Of a stretch of 64,000 bases of DNA, positions 1 through 8,987 are shown in pieces. The first letter of the stretch is position 1, and the number at the start of each line of letters is the position of its first letter. The DNA is from an uncultured Aquimarina sp. GTDB lineage: Bacteria; Bacteroidota; Bacteroidia; Flavobacteriales; Flavobacteriaceae. The stretch covers positions 186,001 to 250,000 of the forward strand of contig CANNBP010000007.1 of NCBI GenBank assembly GCA_947502885.1, read 5' to 3'. A program made the translations under genes and the position numbers. The notes below the pieces were generated by a model. That model searched no databases. It was not told the origin of the DNA and saw nothing but the letters and a program-made list of their open reading frames with translations.

Positions 1-83
1 ATATTAGAAACTTCTAATACCAAAATAGAAATTGTAGAATTACATGTGATAAAAAGTGATTAATATATACTGATACGTTATCA

Positions 84-782
84 ATGAAGCAAAAAAAATG
101 GTACCAAAGTCCTTTATTATTTAGTGTTGGATATATTGTTTTGGTAGTATGTGATTTGGTGTGTTGCAGTGATGTTAATTTTTTGGAATACAGATACATT
201 ACTAAACCGATAATTCTGATTTCTTTGATTGCTTTTTTTATAGGGAATAAAGAAAAAGTAACACTCTCTGTTTTTCGGTTAACAATTTGGGCGCTTATAT
301 TTTCTTTGGCAGGTGATATTTTATTGTTATTTCTAGATCGGTCTGAATTGTTTTTTATTTCGGGACTTGTTATGTTTCTATTTGCGCATGTATTATATAT
401 CATGATTTTTAGTAAAAAGGGAAATAAGAATAAGGCAAGCCGTTTGTTCTTTTTGTTGACCGTGGTGTATGCTGGGGTTTTATTTGCTTTTCTTTACCCA
501 GGCCTTGATCAAATGTTAATTCCGGTCATAATATATATGGTGGCAATATTAATTATGGCTAATACAGCTCACCTTAGACAAGGGCAAGTTTCTTTTGGTA
601 GTTATGTCTTTGTTTTTGTTGGAGCTTTATTATTTATGTTGTCGGATAGTTTGTTGGCTTATGACATGTTTTGTAAACCAATATTTATGGGTAATGTATG
701 GGTGATGGCTACATATTCTATGGCTCAGTTGTTAATTGTTTTTGGAATTTTAAAGCAAAAAGAGGGGGTTATTTTATATTAG
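84..782 (+). CDS. YhhN family membrane protein (lysoplasmalogenase-like)
   Basis: A 232-residue, very hydrophobic protein with about eight membrane segments. Conserved YhhN/TMEM86 features are visible: a KPxxL-like segment near residue 40 (TKPIILISL), the acidic FSLAGDILLL stretch near residue 75 and a GLxMFLFAHVLYI stretch near residue 95. Eukaryotic TMEM86B members hydrolyse the vinyl-ether bond of lysoplasmalogens; the activity of bacterial members is mostly inferred. The length is normal for the family. It stands alone upstream of the PpiD-like gene with a 185-bp gap. The family call is confident, the exact substrate is not. Confidence 0.8.
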   Translation: MKQKKWYQSPLLFSVGYIVLVVCDLVCCSDVNFLEYRYITKPIILISLIAFFIGNKEKVTLSVFRLTIWALIFSLAGDILLLFLDRSELFFISGLVMFLFAHVLYIMIFSKKGNKNKASRLFFLLTVVYAGVLFAFLYPGLDQMLIPVIIYMVAILIMANTAHLRQGQVSFGSYVFVFVGALLFMLSDSLLAYDMFCKPIFMGNVWVMATYSMAQLLIVFGILKQKEGVILY

Positions 783-967
783 ATATTCTTTCGAATTACC
801 TGTCGTTAGTCATGTTTCACAAAAGTTATTTGTAGTGCTTTCACAGGGCTTACGGGGAAATAATCTTCATAAGATCAGAACTTCACAAGACTTTCAGATT
901 TTTTAATTGGTATTATTACAATAAAATGGTATTTTCGCCCACTATATTTGAATAAATTAACTATACC

Positions 968-3088
968 ATGGCAGTTTTAAATAAAATCAGACAGCGTTCG
1001 GTTTTCTTAATCGTAATTATTGCATTAGCGCTTTTCTCTTTTGTATTGGCGGATTTAATTCGTAACGGAGGAGCAATATCTCAAAAAGCAGAAAATATTA
1101 TCGCAACAATAAATGGCACTGATATTGACAGGACCGATTTTGCTAAAAAAGTAGAATTAGCCTCAAGAAGTTTTGGAGGAGGATCATCAAGTATTCAGGC
1201 TGTAAATTACGTATGGAATCAGCAGTTAAGAGAAACTGTATTCGAAGAGCAATTTGAAGCTTTAGGTATTAGAGTTGGAGAAGATCAGGTAAATCAATTG
1301 TTAGAAGAATCATTGGCAAGTAATCCTACTTTTCAAAACGAAGCAGGTGTTTTTGATAAAGCTAAAATGCAAGAGTATGTAGCAAATGTAAAAGCTACTT
1401 CTCCGCAAGCTTATCAACAATGGTTAGATTATGAAATTTCTGTTGGTAAAGGAGCAAAAGAAAAAACATACCTTACTATGATAAAGGCAGCTGTTGGATC
1501 TACATTAAAAGAAGGAGAACTTGTATATAGAATGGAGAATGATAGAGTAGATATCAAATATGTACAATTACCTTTTTCTGGAATAGAAGACGCAGATATT
1601 AAAATAAGCGATGCCGAAATAAAAGCGTATGTTGACGCAAATGCAGAGCAATATAAAGCAGAAGCTTCTAGAGGTATTAATTATGTCTTATTTAAAGAAG
1701 AAGCAAGCGAAGAAGATGTAAAACAAATCACTGAAGAAGTTGCTGAATTGTTAAACGATAAGGTAGAGTTTAATCCTATCTCAAAAAAGAATGATTCTGT
1801 AAAAGGATTTAAAAATACCACAGATATCGAGGAGTTTGTAAATCAAAATTCATCGATTAAGTATGATAATAGCTTTAAATTTAAAAAAGATCTCCCTGCT
1901 GCAGTATCAGATACACTTTATAATACTGAAGTAGGAGGTGTGTATGGTCCTTATAAAGATGGTGATCATGTCAAGATTTCTAAAATTGTAGCACAAAAAA
2001 TAATGCCAGACTCTGTTAAAGCGAGTCATATTCTGGTTGCATGGGAAGGTCTTAATACAGCAGGAGAAACTAAACGTACCAAAGAGGAGGCAAAAGCCCT
2101 TGCAGATAGTATCTCTGCAGCAGTTAAAGGAAACGAAGCTAAATTTTCTGAGTTGGCAACAAAATTTTCTGCTGATAATTCAAATAAAGACAAAGGTGGA
2201 GATTTAGGATATTTTACACTTGGAAGAATGGTGCCTGCGTTTAATAATTATTGCTTCGAAGGAAAAGTTGGAGATCAGGGAATTGTTGAGACGCAGTTTG
2301 GATATCATGTTATTAAAATAGAAGATCAAAAGAATGCTCAAAAAACGGTAAAAGTAGCTACTGTGGCGAGAAAAATTGAGCCAAGTGAAAAAACTATAAA
2401 TGCAATTTTTACCGAAACTACTAAGTTTCAAATTGCAGCAAAGAAAAAAAGCTTCAAAGAAGTATCAAAAGAAAACAAACTTACTATAAAACCAGTAAGT
2501 AAAATAAAGGAGATGGACGAGAACATTCCTGGGCTAGGTGCTAGAAGAGCAATAGTACAATGGGCTTTTAATGAAGAGTCGAAAATAGGAGATGTTAAGC
2601 GTTTTGATGTTCCAGAAGGGTATGCTGTAGTTCAATTGGCAGGAAAAGCTGATGCTGGTAATATGAGTGTTGAGGATGCTAAATTATCAGTTAAGCCTAT
2701 TTTGATAAAAGAGAAAAAGGCAGAACAATTGAAAAGCAAAATATCTGGTAATACATTAGATGCAATTGCAAAAAATCAAAGCCAAACGGTTAAGATAGCT
2801 TCTGCTATAAATATGAAGACACCTACAGTTAGTGGAGCAGGAAGAGAGCCTGCTGTGGTCGGTACTGCTTTTGCGCTAGAAATAGGGAAAACATCTAACC
2901 CAATTATTGGAAATAACGGAGTATACGTTATAGAAGTAACCAAAAAGACACCAGCAAGTGGTTTGGAGACCTATAGAAGTTATGTTTCTCAAGAGTCTAA
3001 GGATAGAATAGGGGCTGTAGATTCAAAAGTGTTTGAAGCACTTAAAGAAGCAGCAGAAATAGAAGATAAAAGAGCTAAGTTCTACTAG
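968..3088 (+). CDS. PpiD/SurA-like periplasmic peptidylprolyl isomerase
   Basis: A 706-residue membrane-anchored folding chaperone. The N-terminus is short and basic, followed by one membrane anchor (about residues 12-32, FLIVIIALALFSFVLADLI), then a SurA_N-like helical region. A parvulin (rotamase) domain lies at about residues 350-455, beginning KASHILVAWEG and ending in GYHVIKIED. This is the PpiD layout: anchored in the inner membrane with the catalytic part in the periplasm, assisting folding of exported proteins. The length is typical of Bacteroidota PpiD (about 700, longer than E. coli PpiD). A TATATTTG box at 943-950 resembles a Bacteroidota -7 element. A strong terminator follows at 3120-3147. 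Confidence 0.88.
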   Translation: MAVLNKIRQRSVFLIVIIALALFSFVLADLIRNGGAISQKAENIIATINGTDIDRTDFAKKVELASRSFGGGSSSIQAVNYVWNQQLRETVFEEQFEALGIRVGEDQVNQLLEESLASNPTFQNEAGVFDKAKMQEYVANVKATSPQAYQQWLDYEISVGKGAKEKTYLTMIKAAVGSTLKEGELVYRMENDRVDIKYVQLPFSGIEDADIKISDAEIKAYVDANAEQYKAEASRGINYVLFKEEASEEDVKQITEEVAELLNDKVEFNPISKKNDSVKGFKNTTDIEEFVNQNSSIKYDNSFKFKKDLPAAVSDTLYNTEVGGVYGPYKDGDHVKISKIVAQKIMPDSVKASHILVAWEGLNTAGETKRTKEEAKALADSISAAVKGNEAKFSELATKFSADNSNKDKGGDLGYFTLGRMVPAFNNYCFEGKVGDQGIVETQFGYHVIKIEDQKNAQKTVKVATVARKIEPSEKTINAIFTETTKFQIAAKKKSFKEVSKENKLTIKPVSKIKEMDENIPGLGARRAIVQWAFNEESKIGDVKRFDVPEGYAVVQLAGKADAGNMSVEDAKLSVKPILIKEKKAEQLKSKISGNTLDAIAKNQSQTVKIASAINMKTPTVSGAGREPAVVGTAFALEIGKTSNPIIGNNGVYVIEVTKKTPASGLETYRSYVSQESKDRIGAVDSKVFEALKEAAEIEDKRAKFY

Positions 3089-3119
3089 TCTTTAGCTATG
3101 AAGCAAGAAATAAAAAAAA

Positions 3120-3147
3120 CCTGAAGATTTATCTTCAGGTTTTTTTT
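3120..3147. terminator. Bidirectional intrinsic terminator
   Basis: A perfect 9-bp stem (3120-3128 pairing with 3131-3139) with a 2-nt loop is followed by eight T residues and preceded by an A tract. It lies between the convergent PpiD-like gene and galE, so it can serve both strands. Confidence 0.88.
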
Positions 3148-3197
3148 ATTTCTTATTTCAGTAAGTGGGTGTGATTTTAAACACACTTCAAGGTTTT

Positions 3198-4214
3198 TTA
3201 GGTTCTTACCTTTTTTTCCCATTTCCAAGCAGAACTAAGAGCATCGTCTAGACTACTTTTTGCTTGCCATCCCAGTTCATGGTTTGCTTTAGTAGTATCT
3301 GCATATGCAGCGGTAATATCACCTTCTCTACGATTAACAATTTTATAGTTCAGTTTTTCTTCAGAAACTTTTTCAAATGATTTGATAACCTCAAGGACAG
3401 AGCTTCCTGTTCCTGTTCCAACATTAAATACTTCGTAATTAGTACTGTTTTTATCTTCTAGTAAGCGCTGTAAAGCTACAACATGAGCTTTAGCAAGATC
3501 TACGACATGAATATAATCCCTAATGCATGTGCCATCTGATGTAGGGTAATCATTACCGAAAACAGATAATTGCTCTCGTAGTCCTATGGCAGTTTGTGTA
3601 ATATATGGTATTAAGTTTTGAGGTACTCCAATTGGTAATTCACCGATCTCTGCAGAAGGATGTGCTCCTATAGGATTAAAATAACGTAATGCTATTGCTT
3701 TTAGGTTTGGAGTTACTTTGCATGTATCTTGTATAATTTCTTCTCCTATTTGTTTAGTGTTTCCATAAGGAGATTCGGCAATCTTAACAGGGGCATTTTC
3801 TGTAATAGGCAATTCATCTGCTTGGCCATAAACAGTACATGAAGAACTAAAAATAAAGCTAGAAGATGCTTTTAGTGATAAATGCTGTAGGATGTATACT
3901 AATGTAGCTATATTGTTTTCGTAGTATAACAATGGTTTTTCTACACTTTCACCCACTGCTTTTGATGCTGCAAAATGAATAACACCTTCAATATCGGTAT
4001 GACGTGAAAAAAAATCATCTACTTTGTTTTTTTCTCTAAGATCGAATTGCTCAAATATAGGTTGTTTGCCTGTTATTGAAACAATACCCTTAATTACATC
4101 TGTTGACGAATTCGAGCAATTGTCAATTATAATTACTTCGTATCCTGAGTTTTGAAGCTCTACAACTGTATGAGAGCCTATAAAACCCAAGCCCCCTGTG
4201 ACTAAGATTTTCAT
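3198..4214 (-). CDS. galE: UDP-glucose 4-epimerase GalE
   Basis: A 338-residue extended short-chain dehydrogenase interconverting UDP-glucose and UDP-galactose for surface polysaccharide and galactose metabolism. The N-terminal NAD-binding motif is GGLGFIGSH (residues 7-15). The catalytic Ser/Thr region FSSSCTVYG is followed by the YxxxK motif (YGNTK). The C-terminal substrate-binding region RRxGDI is also present (RREGDITAAYAD). Length matches GalE (about 338). The GAF-domain gene lies 41 bp upstream on the same strand and may be cotranscribed. Confidence 0.93.
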   Translation of the reverse strand: MKILVTGGLGFIGSHTVVELQNSGYEVIIIDNCSNSSTDVIKGIVSITGKQPIFEQFDLREKNKVDDFFSRHTDIEGVIHFAASKAVGESVEKPLLYYENNIATLVYILQHLSLKASSSFIFSSSCTVYGQADELPITENAPVKIAESPYGNTKQIGEEIIQDTCKVTPNLKAIALRYFNPIGAHPSAEIGELPIGVPQNLIPYITQTAIGLREQLSVFGNDYPTSDGTCIRDYIHVVDLAKAHVVALQRLLEDKNSTNYEVFNVGTGTGSSVLEVIKSFEKVSEEKLNYKIVNRREGDITAAYADTTKANHELGWQAKSSLDDALSSAWKWEKKVRT

Positions 4215-4255
4215 ATATAAATTGGTTTAGTTTTCCTAAAGCGAAGGTGCAATAA

Positions 4256-4711
4256 TTAAAGTATTTTAGCAACTTCTTGATTTACAAATTCTAAAAATCG
4301 TTCGTCTTGTTCTGTAAATGGGTCGGGTGTATTAGAATCGATATCAATTTGACCAATGTTCTCACCATCTTTAAACAAAGGAATTACTATTTCGGACTTA
4401 ACAGTTATACTGCAAGCAATATAATTGTCCTGCGCTTGTACATCAGGGACAACAAAATTCTTGTTAGAAACGGCAACTTGACCACAGATTCCTTTGCCAA
4501 AAGGAATAATCTCATGATCTGTTTTTTCGCCAACATACGTTCGTAGTTTTAACTCCTCTTTAGAGCCGTTTCTAAAATAAAAACCTACCCAATCGTAATA
4601 GTTAATAGTATCTTTTAATAATTGACATACTAATTGTAGTCTTTCTGTAACGGTATTGTTTTTGTTGACTAAAATTTTTGACACTTCGGGTTTTAAATCT
4701 TCAAAAGGCAT
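4256..4711 (-). CDS. GAF-domain free methionine-R-sulfoxide reductase-like protein
   Basis: A 151-residue single GAF domain of the fRMsr (YebR) type, which reduces free methionine-R-sulfoxide. The core motifs WVGFYF, IPFGKGICGQ and the SEIVIPL strand are present. Of the three E. coli cysteines (84, 94, 118), two are found with the same 24-residue spacing: Cys76 in GKGICG and Cys100 in YIACS. The first is replaced (His66 at the aligned place). In the characterised enzymes Cys118 is catalytic and the others resolve the intermediate, so activity with a single resolving Cys is plausible. Cytoplasmic, no signal peptide. Confidence 0.82.
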   Translation of the reverse strand: MPFEDLKPEVSKILVNKNNTVTERLQLVCQLLKDTINYYDWVGFYFRNGSKEELKLRTYVGEKTDHEIIPFGKGICGQVAVSNKNFVVPDVQAQDNYIACSITVKSEIVIPLFKDGENIGQIDIDSNTPDPFTEQDERFLEFVNQEVAKIL

Positions 4712-4950
4712 ATGTTGTAATTTTATAGAGAACTTGTTAATTTTTGTTTTTTGTAATTGAGATTTTATACTTTAGTATTTGTACTGTATGATATGTAAAC
4801 ATCCTTAATAGTGTATAAAATTGTAAGGCAAAAATATCTAAAATAAAGAAATACAAAGTACCTAAGAGTATATAGTTTCGTTAAAATCTAATGTAAGGGT
4901 AAGTCGTATTCTTTTGAAGATTAGAATTCAAGGTATGTGATTTTGCAATT

Positions 4951-5562
4951 ATGCAAATTGTAAAAGTACAACAGATCGTAATAAAATTAATAATGGTAGG
5001 ATTTAATAGGATAATAGTAATAGGCGTATTTTTAACATTTGTTTTAATGAGTTGTTCTGGTGAAAAAAATCAAAATAAGGAGCAAAAAGAAAACAACAGC
5101 CAGCAGGAATTTATTAAAAATCAAGGAGATTTGAATGAAACAAGCTCTGGTGTAAAAGTGGAATTTTCTGACAAAGTTATTCAAAAAGGTTATGAATCAT
5201 ACTTGTTAATTAAAGCTGCCTTGGTGAATTCTAATAGTGATCAAGTTCGGATAGAAGCAAAAAAACTATTGGTTATTTGTGAAGAATTACCAGAAGGTGA
5301 ACAGTTAAAAGCTGTTGTTCAACTTATTTCTTTAACTAAAAAAATAAATAAACAAAGAGATTTTTTTGCTACCTTAACTACAGAAATAGAAAAATTGGTG
5401 AATCGTGTAAGCATTCAATCAGGTAAGATATATAAACAGTTTTGTCCTATGGCCTTTGAAGGTGAAGGTGGGTATTGGTTGTCGAATTCTAAGGAAATAA
5501 GAAATCCTTATTATGGGAATAGAATGCTTAATTGCGGAAATGTGACAGATGTATTTCAATAA
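4951..5562 (+). CDS. DUF3347-domain lipoprotein
   Basis: A 203-residue exported lipoprotein. A hydrophobic signal ends in a lipobox (LMSC). The internal ATG at 4993 (MVGFNR) gives a more normal signal length than the first ATG, so it is a good alternative start. After a low-complexity Glu/Asn/Lys linker comes a DUF3347 domain with its characteristic C-terminal block: CPMAFEGEGGYWLS, then RNPYYG, then MLNCG. DUF3347 is found alone or fused to CusB-type heavy-metal efflux adaptors, and the conserved Cys/Met suggest metal binding (inference). No efflux genes are nearby. The VanX-like gene starts 75 bp downstream on the same strand. Confidence 0.8.
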   Translation: MQIVKVQQIVIKLIMVGFNRIIVIGVFLTFVLMSCSGEKNQNKEQKENNSQQEFIKNQGDLNETSSGVKVEFSDKVIQKGYESYLLIKAALVNSNSDQVRIEAKKLLVICEELPEGEQLKAVVQLISLTKKINKQRDFFATLTTEIEKLVNRVSIQSGKIYKQFCPMAFEGEGGYWLSNSKEIRNPYYGNRMLNCGNVTDVFQ

Positions 5563-5637
5563 ACAATTTTTTTAAGTATCTTATATAATATTCGCGCATA
5601 AAGAAAAAGGGCTTTCTTGTAGATAATATATGAATAT

Positions 5638-6396
5638 ATGATGACCATAAAATTACTATCATTCATTTTTGTAACGCTGTTTTATTCCTGTACCAAGGTG
5701 CCAGTATCAATAGAACCCAATACAAAAACAATGGCGCTAATAGAAAAATCTCGAGCTTTACAGTTGAGAGGTGATAAAGTAGAGGAGAGCTTACTGAAGA
5801 AAAAAGACTCTATAGAGGTTCTCGAAGTAGGAAAAATGGGCCAAAGTAAAGGTGAAGGGTTTATTAACATCCTAGAGATGTCTGATGATTTTGTTTTAGA
5901 TATGCGTTATGCTACGTCTAATAATTTTTTAAAAGAAAAAGTATATGACTGCGCTCAATGTTATGTTAGAAAAGAAGTTGCCAATGCGCTTATTGGCGCT
6001 AATAAAGATCTTATAAAAAAAGGATATAAAATCAAATTATTTGATTGTTATCGTCCCTATAGTGTTCAAAAAAAAATGTGGAAAATCTTTCCTAACCCAG
6101 GATATGTTGCCGACCCTAAAGGAGGGTCAATACACAATAAAGGAGCTGCTGTTGATATTACGTTAGTAAAGATGGATGGTAGTCCCGTTGATATGGGAAC
6201 AGATTTTGATCATTTTGGCAAAGAAGCACATCATGCTTATAGTAAATTATCAAAAGATGTTATAGGGCACCGTAAATTATTAAGAGAAACTATGAAAGCG
6301 CATGGGTTCTCAACTATTCGAACAGAGTGGTGGCATTATAACTTTAAAAGCACCATAAGATATAGAATATCAGATTTTAGGTGGAAATGTGGCTAG
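5638..6396 (+). CDS. M15 family D-alanyl-D-alanine dipeptidase (VanX-like) lipoprotein
   Basis: A 252-residue zinc dipeptidase of the VanX/DdpX family. The signal peptide ends in a lipobox (LFYSC, Cys18), placing it in the periplasm. The metal-binding motif SxHxxGxAxD is present as SIHNKGAAVD (His166, Asp173) and the catalytic Glu and third ligand as EWWHY (Glu230, His233). CYRPYS (Arg139) corresponds to the substrate-contacting arginine region. The role is probably hydrolysis of D-Ala-D-Ala from cell-wall turnover rather than vancomycin resistance, because vanH/vanA partners are absent. It ends 9 bp from a convergent HTH gene. Confidence 0.88.
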   Translation: MMTIKLLSFIFVTLFYSCTKVPVSIEPNTKTMALIEKSRALQLRGDKVEESLLKKKDSIEVLEVGKMGQSKGEGFINILEMSDDFVLDMRYATSNNFLKEKVYDCAQCYVRKEVANALIGANKDLIKKGYKIKLFDCYRPYSVQKKMWKIFPNPGYVADPKGGSIHNKGAAVDITLVKMDGSPVDMGTDFDHFGKEAHHAYSKLSKDVIGHRKLLRETMKAHGFSTIRTEWWHYNFKSTIRYRISDFRWKCG

Positions 6397-6405
6397 ACCT
6401 TTTCT

Positions 6406-6744
6406 TTATTTAGAAGAAATAATTTTTTCTAATTGATCAAGTCGATTGCTGATATTTAATATTTGTTCATTTAGTGTGATTACTTCTTTGATTTTAGATG
6501 TCTTTGTAAGCAACATTTGTTGACTTAATCCAAACAAATAATCAGGATTAATATTAAAAGTATGTATCATACTTTGTAGTACATCATAACCAGGCTTGGT
6601 TTTTTTTCTTGTCCCGTTAGGTTGCAATCTCCCTGTAGTAATACTATCTACTGTAGAAGAAGAAACTCTCATTTTTCGAGCAAAAGAATTGTTATTCATC
6701 TCGAGGTGTAAGATGATAGCTTTTGTTTTTTCGTGAATGTCCAT
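6406..6744 (-). CDS. Small XRE-like helix-turn-helix regulator with C-terminal coiled coil
   Basis: A 112-residue DNA-binding protein. An HTH of the phage-repressor type is visible at about residues 15-45 (NNSFARKMRVSSSTVDSI), followed by a GYDVLQSMIHTFNINPDYLF segment typical of Bacteroidota XRE proteins. The C-terminus is a heptad-rich stretch (ILNISNRLDQLEKII), probably for dimerisation. It sits at the edge of a decayed, phage-like stretch (6999-8627) and may be the surviving regulator of that element; this is an inference. Confidence 0.72.
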   Translation of the reverse strand: MDIHEKTKAIILHLEMNNNSFARKMRVSSSTVDSITTGRLQPNGTRKKTKPGYDVLQSMIHTFNINPDYLFGLSQQMLLTKTSKIKEVITLNEQILNISNRLDQLEKIISSK

Positions 6745-6922
6745 AACGTGTTTACCATATTAAGAATTAATAGGTTAATACTTAATATATATATAGTATA
6801 CATTAAGATTATGTAAAATGTTTGAACTTTTGTGTAAAATGTTAGAGTATTTTTACGAAATATTAATATATTTATATCAATAACCCTCCCTATAAAGTTA
6901 GATAAAAATATCGAGCTTCTTT

Positions 6923-6951
6923 GCTTTTCAATATTAAAAATATTGAAAAGC
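6923..6951. repeat. Perfect 13-bp inverted repeat (hairpin)
   Basis: Arms 6923-6935 and 6939-6951 are perfect reverse complements separated by AAA. No T tract follows on either strand, so it is not a standard terminator. It lies between the divergent HTH gene and the start of the decayed stretch, and could be an operator or an RNA hairpin in the leader of that module. The remaining gap (6745-6998) shows no other gene. Confidence 0.6.
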
Positions 6952-6998
6952 CTACGTAACATTTTATTAGTTTAAGACATAAACCATAAAAAGTCAAA

Positions 6999-8627
6999 AT
7001 GATTTTACAGGAATACTATATTCAGAAAAAAGAAAAGATCAACGAAATTATTAATTCAGGATGCCCTAGTGAAGAGAAAATAGAGGTAGACCTTGTGTGA
7101 TAATAGAGTGTTTAAAGAAAGAGAAGATAATACTAATTCTATTGGCATGCTTAAACATGATATTATAGAATGGAATACTTCTTCAGAAAAAAATATAAGA
7201 TCAATGTAGATTTTTGTGAGTATATCAATTTAAATACAACTTTAGAAGATGATGATATAGAAAGTTATAGGTCTATAAGGCTATTTTTTACATTCAGCCA
7301 GAATCGAGATTAGAAACAATCGATATGATCTATGGGGTAGAAGTACCGAAATTGAATTAATTATAAATTCATCTAAAAGAATAATAAAAGGACAATGCAC
7401 TGTAAAATAGGATCATTGGAGAAATATAGTTTTTTGTATTCGGAAAAGAGTATATGGTGTAACATTAATACATAAGCCTATAAAGAGAGGTATACATTGA
7501 TTTTTAATAAGTTTTTTACTTAAGAAGATCTGGATACGGATAGAGAAGAGTTGAGTGAAAAATTAAGAGCGATAGGTTTTGATTTAAATGATTATGATGT
7601 TGTCGAACAAAATTAGATGACAACCGTTAGTGATTAAAAAAATATTGAAGAAGAGATGAATGTAGATTTCAAAAAACTATAGAATTAGAGTTATTTAATA
7701 GAATTGTCAAAATAAGTAAAACGTAAAATAAACACATTTTAAAAAATGAAAAGAAATTATCAGTTACTAGAAAAAAGAAGAAAATTTGTTCAAAATTATG
7801 TATCAAACAATCAGGATAGACAAATGAAGCAAGTTGTAGCCGAGCTTTCTGAGCAATTGTTTCTTTCAGAAAGAACGATTTATAATATTATTAATCAAGC
7901 TCCTGTTTTCTCAGTTATTGGATAAACTATTGAGGCTACTGCCTAAGAGAAAGTGTTGTTGGTAATATATCTGCGACAGACGATGCTAATATTAATGCGA
8001 ATAATTTATTTTTAATAGAAGATATGTTTTAGAAGACGATATGAGTACCAGGAGAATAGAGGTAGAGAAGCTAACACTTGCCAATGCTCAAAATGATAAT
8101 TTTAATGATAATATTTGGGCGATTAACGCTAATAGCGAAATTGAAAAACTGAATTTGCAAATCTTTGTAAATATTAAGATTTGTAGATATAACGTTGTTC
8201 TGAATTAAACTTTTCTACCTTAGTAAGTTAAAAAAATATCTTATAATGGGGAAATAGGGTAATTGGAGTATTTCAAAATAATACAGCAAATCCTGTAGAT
8301 TCAATACTTATAATTGCTTGAGAGGATTTAATAATGAATAGAATTATTGATGAGTCTAGTTATATAGAAACACAATCATTTCCTTCTGGTCAGGTGTTTA
8401 GTGTTATGAAAATTGAAAATATTTTTGGAATAGAAACAGAAGCTACGCATGTTTTTTTTAAAGAATATTGACAAGAGAGAAAGATTAAATACATCTGAAG
8501 CAAATATTTCTGTAATGGTTAAAGTGATAAAGGCTTATACAGATGAAACCAATCCGCAGGTAATGACAATAATAATGTTTCTTTTCGAAGAGATAACATA
8601 ACCGCATTTATCGAAAGAATAAGATAA
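6999..8627 (+). pseudogene. Decayed multi-gene stretch (probable phage or mobile-element remnant)
   Basis: This 1.6-kb stretch has no long reading frame, but protein-like sequence can be followed on the plus strand by jumping frames. An ORF begins at 6999 (MILQEYYIQKKEKINEII), stops at 7100 and continues one frame over. A second block near 7170-7310 (INVDFCEYINLNTTLEDDD) also changes frame. Others are at 7530-7616 (REELSEKLRAIGFDLNDYD), 8041-8208 and 8334-8627; the last breaks twice and ends at 8627. Frequent indels within coherent amino-acid sequence argue for pseudogenes rather than non-coding DNA. The product families are not recognisable by eye. The short units and neighbouring HTH gene suggest a phage or mobile-element origin, but this is inferred. 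Confidence 0.55.
7746..7925 (+). CDS. Small HTH-like protein inside the decayed stretch
   Basis: A 59-residue intact small ORF, highly basic at the N-terminus (MKRNYQLLEKRRKFVQNYV). A plausible helix-turn-helix follows (VVAELSEQLFLSERTIYNII). An A-rich stretch precedes the ATG. It could be a surviving regulator, or the N-terminal remnant of a longer gene, since the flanking sequence is frameshifted. Not recognised as a named family. Confidence 0.45.
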   Translation: MKRNYQLLEKRRKFVQNYVSNNQDRQMKQVVAELSEQLFLSERTIYNIINQAPVFSVIG

Positions 8628-8630
8628 TAG

Positions 8631-8987
8631 TTAATTATTATTGGGTATCCGGTTTTTTAAAGCTAGCTCTGTAGAACATATACAAGCTATAGAGCCTATT
8701 AAAAATTCTATTAATGATACAAGAGGTATAATTGGTGGGTCTCCCGAAATTTGAACACCAGAAAAATACATTATTAGTTGAGAAACGATAACTATAAAAG
8801 GTATGAGTAGCCAATTTCGTGAAAAAGATTTTTGAGCAAAATCCCAAGCAGCTTTGCTTTTAGAGGCTCTTTTTGTTCTATATCCGTATACAGCGTTTAT
8901 TTCCTTAGGAGGAAAAAAATAAAGAAGTAAAGGAATTATTAATATCAACACATCAAATATTAATAATTCTATAAAACCTTTTTCCAT
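8631..8987 (-). CDS. SdpI-family membrane protein (probable SDP immunity protein)
   Basis: A 118-residue protein with about four hydrophobic segments. It carries the SdpI/YhfL signature: a GYRTKRASKS motif (residues 35-44), then WDFAQKSF. In Bacillus subtilis SdpI protects the producer from the SDP peptide and sequesters the repressor SdpR. This copy is shorter than B. subtilis SdpI (207 residues) and corresponds to its SdpI-domain half. It is the last gene of the operon and its start overlaps the end of the sdpB-like gene by 35 bp, which supports a linked function as the immunity gene. No SdpR-type (ArsR-like) repressor is adjacent. Confidence 0.8.
   Translation of the reverse strand: MEKGFIELLIFDVLILIIPLLLYFFPPKEINAVYGYRTKRASKSKAAWDFAQKSFSRNWLLIPFIVIVSQLIMYFSGVQISGDPPIIPLVSLIEFLIGSIACICSTELALKNRIPNNN

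Noticed and set aside
5638..6396. Vancomycin resistance operon
   Set aside because: The VanX-like dipeptidase lacks vanH and vanA partners and is a lipoprotein, so a cell-wall recycling role is more likely.
6696..6962. 88-codon minus-strand ORF overlapping the HTH gene start
   Set aside because: Its start lies in the hairpin region, composition is Ile/Leu/Asn-rich as expected of translated AT-rich DNA, and the HTH gene in another frame is convincing.
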